A stretch of 64,000 nt of DNA from Planomicrobium soli (GTDB taxonomy: Bacteria > Bacillota > Bacilli > Bacillales_A > Planococcaceae): positions 1 through 64,000 of the forward strand of contig NZ_PYAT01000009.1 in NCBI RefSeq assembly GCF_003014655.1. Direction: 5' to 3'. The notes beneath the pieces were generated by a model. It had not been told where the DNA came from. It made no database searches and saw only the letters and a program-made list of their open reading frames with translations. Made by a program: the position numbers and the translations under genes. This document shows, piece by piece, positions 63,081-64,000 of the stretch. The first letter of the stretch is position 1. Each line of letters starts with the position of its first letter.

Positions 63081-64000
63081 TTACCACCAGCAGAAGCCAT
63101 CTTTCTCCAACAAACGGTCAGCGGCTTCCGGACCTGAAGAACCTGCGGAATATGGATGCAGCGGCAAAGCATCCTCCTGGAATGCTTCGAGCACCGGCTG
63201 GATCCATGCCCATGAAAGTTCGACTTCTTTCCAGTGCGCAAAGAACGTCTTATCGCCTTCTAATGCATCCGATAACAGAAGTTCATAAGATTCAGGCTGA
63301 ATATTCGAATTCACCGAAAAAGTGATGTTTGTCGGTTCATATTTTTCCGTTGAAGGATTTTTTAAGTTTACCAACAGCGATACACTTTCATTCGGATTGA
63401 TTTCAAAAATAAGAAGATTTGGATTGATGCCTTCATCTTTAAAAGCAGGATTATCTTTCCACTTGTTTTTGAATTCGATGACGATGCGCGTAGATTTTTG
63501 CTCCAAGCGCTTTCCTGTACGAATATAGAAAGGAATATTTCTCCATGCTGAAGTTTCAATATATAAACGTGCGGCGAAATACGTATCGTTTTTTGATTCC
63601 TCTATGACTCCCGGCTCTTCTTGATAGCCGATCACCGGTTTTCCTAGCACTTCACCTGCTGTGTATTGGCCTCGGATGATATGTTTTGAAGCTTCTTCTT
63701 TAAGAATCGGCCGCAGCGCCTCAACGATTTCCCGCTTCTCCTGTTGCACTTCTTTAGCAGTCAAATTTACAGGAATGTCGAGAGCCGTCATCATGAGCAA
63801 TTGAAGAAGGTGATTTTGGGCCATATCCCGGATTGCCCCAGCCTGATCGTAATATCCAGCTCTCTTTTCAATGCCTACTGTTTCACTTGCTGTAATTTGC
63901 ACGTTCGCAATTTGATCGTGATTCCACAACAATTCGAGAATGGGATTAGCAAATTTCAGCGTTTCAAGATTTTGAACCATCGGTTTCCCTAAATAGTGGT
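63081..64000 (-). CDS. zwf: Glucose-6-phosphate 1-dehydrogenase, 3' part (cut by window edge)
   Basis: The open frame continues to the last base of the window (HYLGKPMVQNLETLKFANPI), so the Met at 63980 is internal and about 190 N-terminal residues including the catalytic core start lie outside. Visible motifs are NVQITASETVGIEKRAGYYD, MAQNHLLQLLMM, IPFYIRTGKRLEQKST and a C-terminal WAWIQPVLEAFQED. It catalyses the first step of the oxidative pentose phosphate pathway, before gndA. Confidence 0.95.
   Translation of the reverse strand, partial: HYLGKPMVQNLETLKFANPILELLWNHDQIANVQITASETVGIEKRAGYYDQAGAIRDMAQNHLLQLLMMTALDIPVNLTAKEVQQEKREIVEALRPILKEEASKHIIRGQYTAGEVLGKPVIGYQEEPGVIEESKNDTYFAARLYIETSAWRNIPFYIRTGKRLEQKSTRIVIEFKNKWKDNPAFKDEGINPNLLIFEINPNESVSLLVNLKNPSTEKYEPTNITFSVNSNIQPESYELLLSDALEGDKTFFAHWKEVELSWAWIQPVLEAFQEDALPLHPYSAGSSGPEAADRLLEKDGFCWW

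Noticed and set aside
1-64000. CRISPR array, tRNA, rRNA, transposase, restriction-modification or toxin-antitoxin genes.
   Set aside because: I looked on both strands and saw none with supporting motifs.

Overview
This 64 kb window looks like chromosome from a low-to-mid GC Bacillota, class Bacilli, most likely a Planococcaceae/Caryophanaceae member such as Planococcus. This is inferred from gene families, AGGAGG-type ribosome binding sites, frequent TTG/GTG starts, S-box riboswitches, sigma-B-type promoters and Bacillus-style gene clusters; no 16S gene is present. Almost everything is core or near-core metabolism, transport and stress response. I see no phage, insertion sequence, CRISPR array, tRNA or rRNA.

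Layout. 0-4.5 kb: an intergenic repeat, a two-component system (response regulator, an overlooked 49-residue hydrophobic ORF, a large histidine kinase), a DMT exporter and a small HTH protein. 4.5-12.1 kb: a methionine block with two SAM-I (S-box) riboswitches, one over metY-metX and one over metNPQ plus an M20 amidohydrolase, separated by a PlsY-like gene. 12.2-15.6 kb: peptidase T, an orphan RsbR-like STAS protein, a small acidic ORF and a stress flavin-type protein. 15.6-21.5 kb: a Fur-controlled iron-siderophore locus with a fused permease, binding lipoprotein, ATPase and two FhuF-type Fe-S reductases. 21.5-28.6 kb: a baeRF-like protein, DUF3243, an MFS transporter, a UvrD-like helicase, YwbE, and a YflT/YsnF-type general stress protein behind a sigma-B promoter. 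28.6-32 kb: glutaminase, an MhqD-type hydrolase with an MhqR-like operator, Hsp33 and an Rrf2 regulator.

32-40.2 kb: one long minus-strand unit encoding a dipeptide/glutathione-type ABC importer, a cytoplasmic gamma-glutamyltransferase-like enzyme and two half-size CHR (chromate-type) transporters. This is the most suggestive uncharacterised combination in the window. 40.8-52.1 kb: mixed small transcription units (Lrp, GNAT, PadR with a HAAS/DUF4097 protein, SRAP, Asp/Glu racemase, YdjM-like, YfbR-like, CNNM/CorC-like, an orphan YolD under a LexA-like palindrome, YihY, a methyltransferase, an M19 dipeptidase and hypotheticals). 52.2-58 kb: the complete ribose operon rbsRKDACB with a clear promoter and operator. 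58-64 kb: a glutamate/dicarboxylate symporter, YebC, a cyclase-family enzyme, 6-phosphogluconate dehydrogenase and the 3' part of zwf cut by the window edge.

Themes. Sulfur is handled by methionine synthesis and import under SAM control and possibly by glutathione-type peptide import. Iron is handled by siderophore uptake and reductive release. Stress is handled by sigma-B-like, MhqR-like, LexA-like and Hsp33 functions. Starts were moved from the longest ORF to the codon with the best Shine-Dalgarno wherever the sequence decided it.
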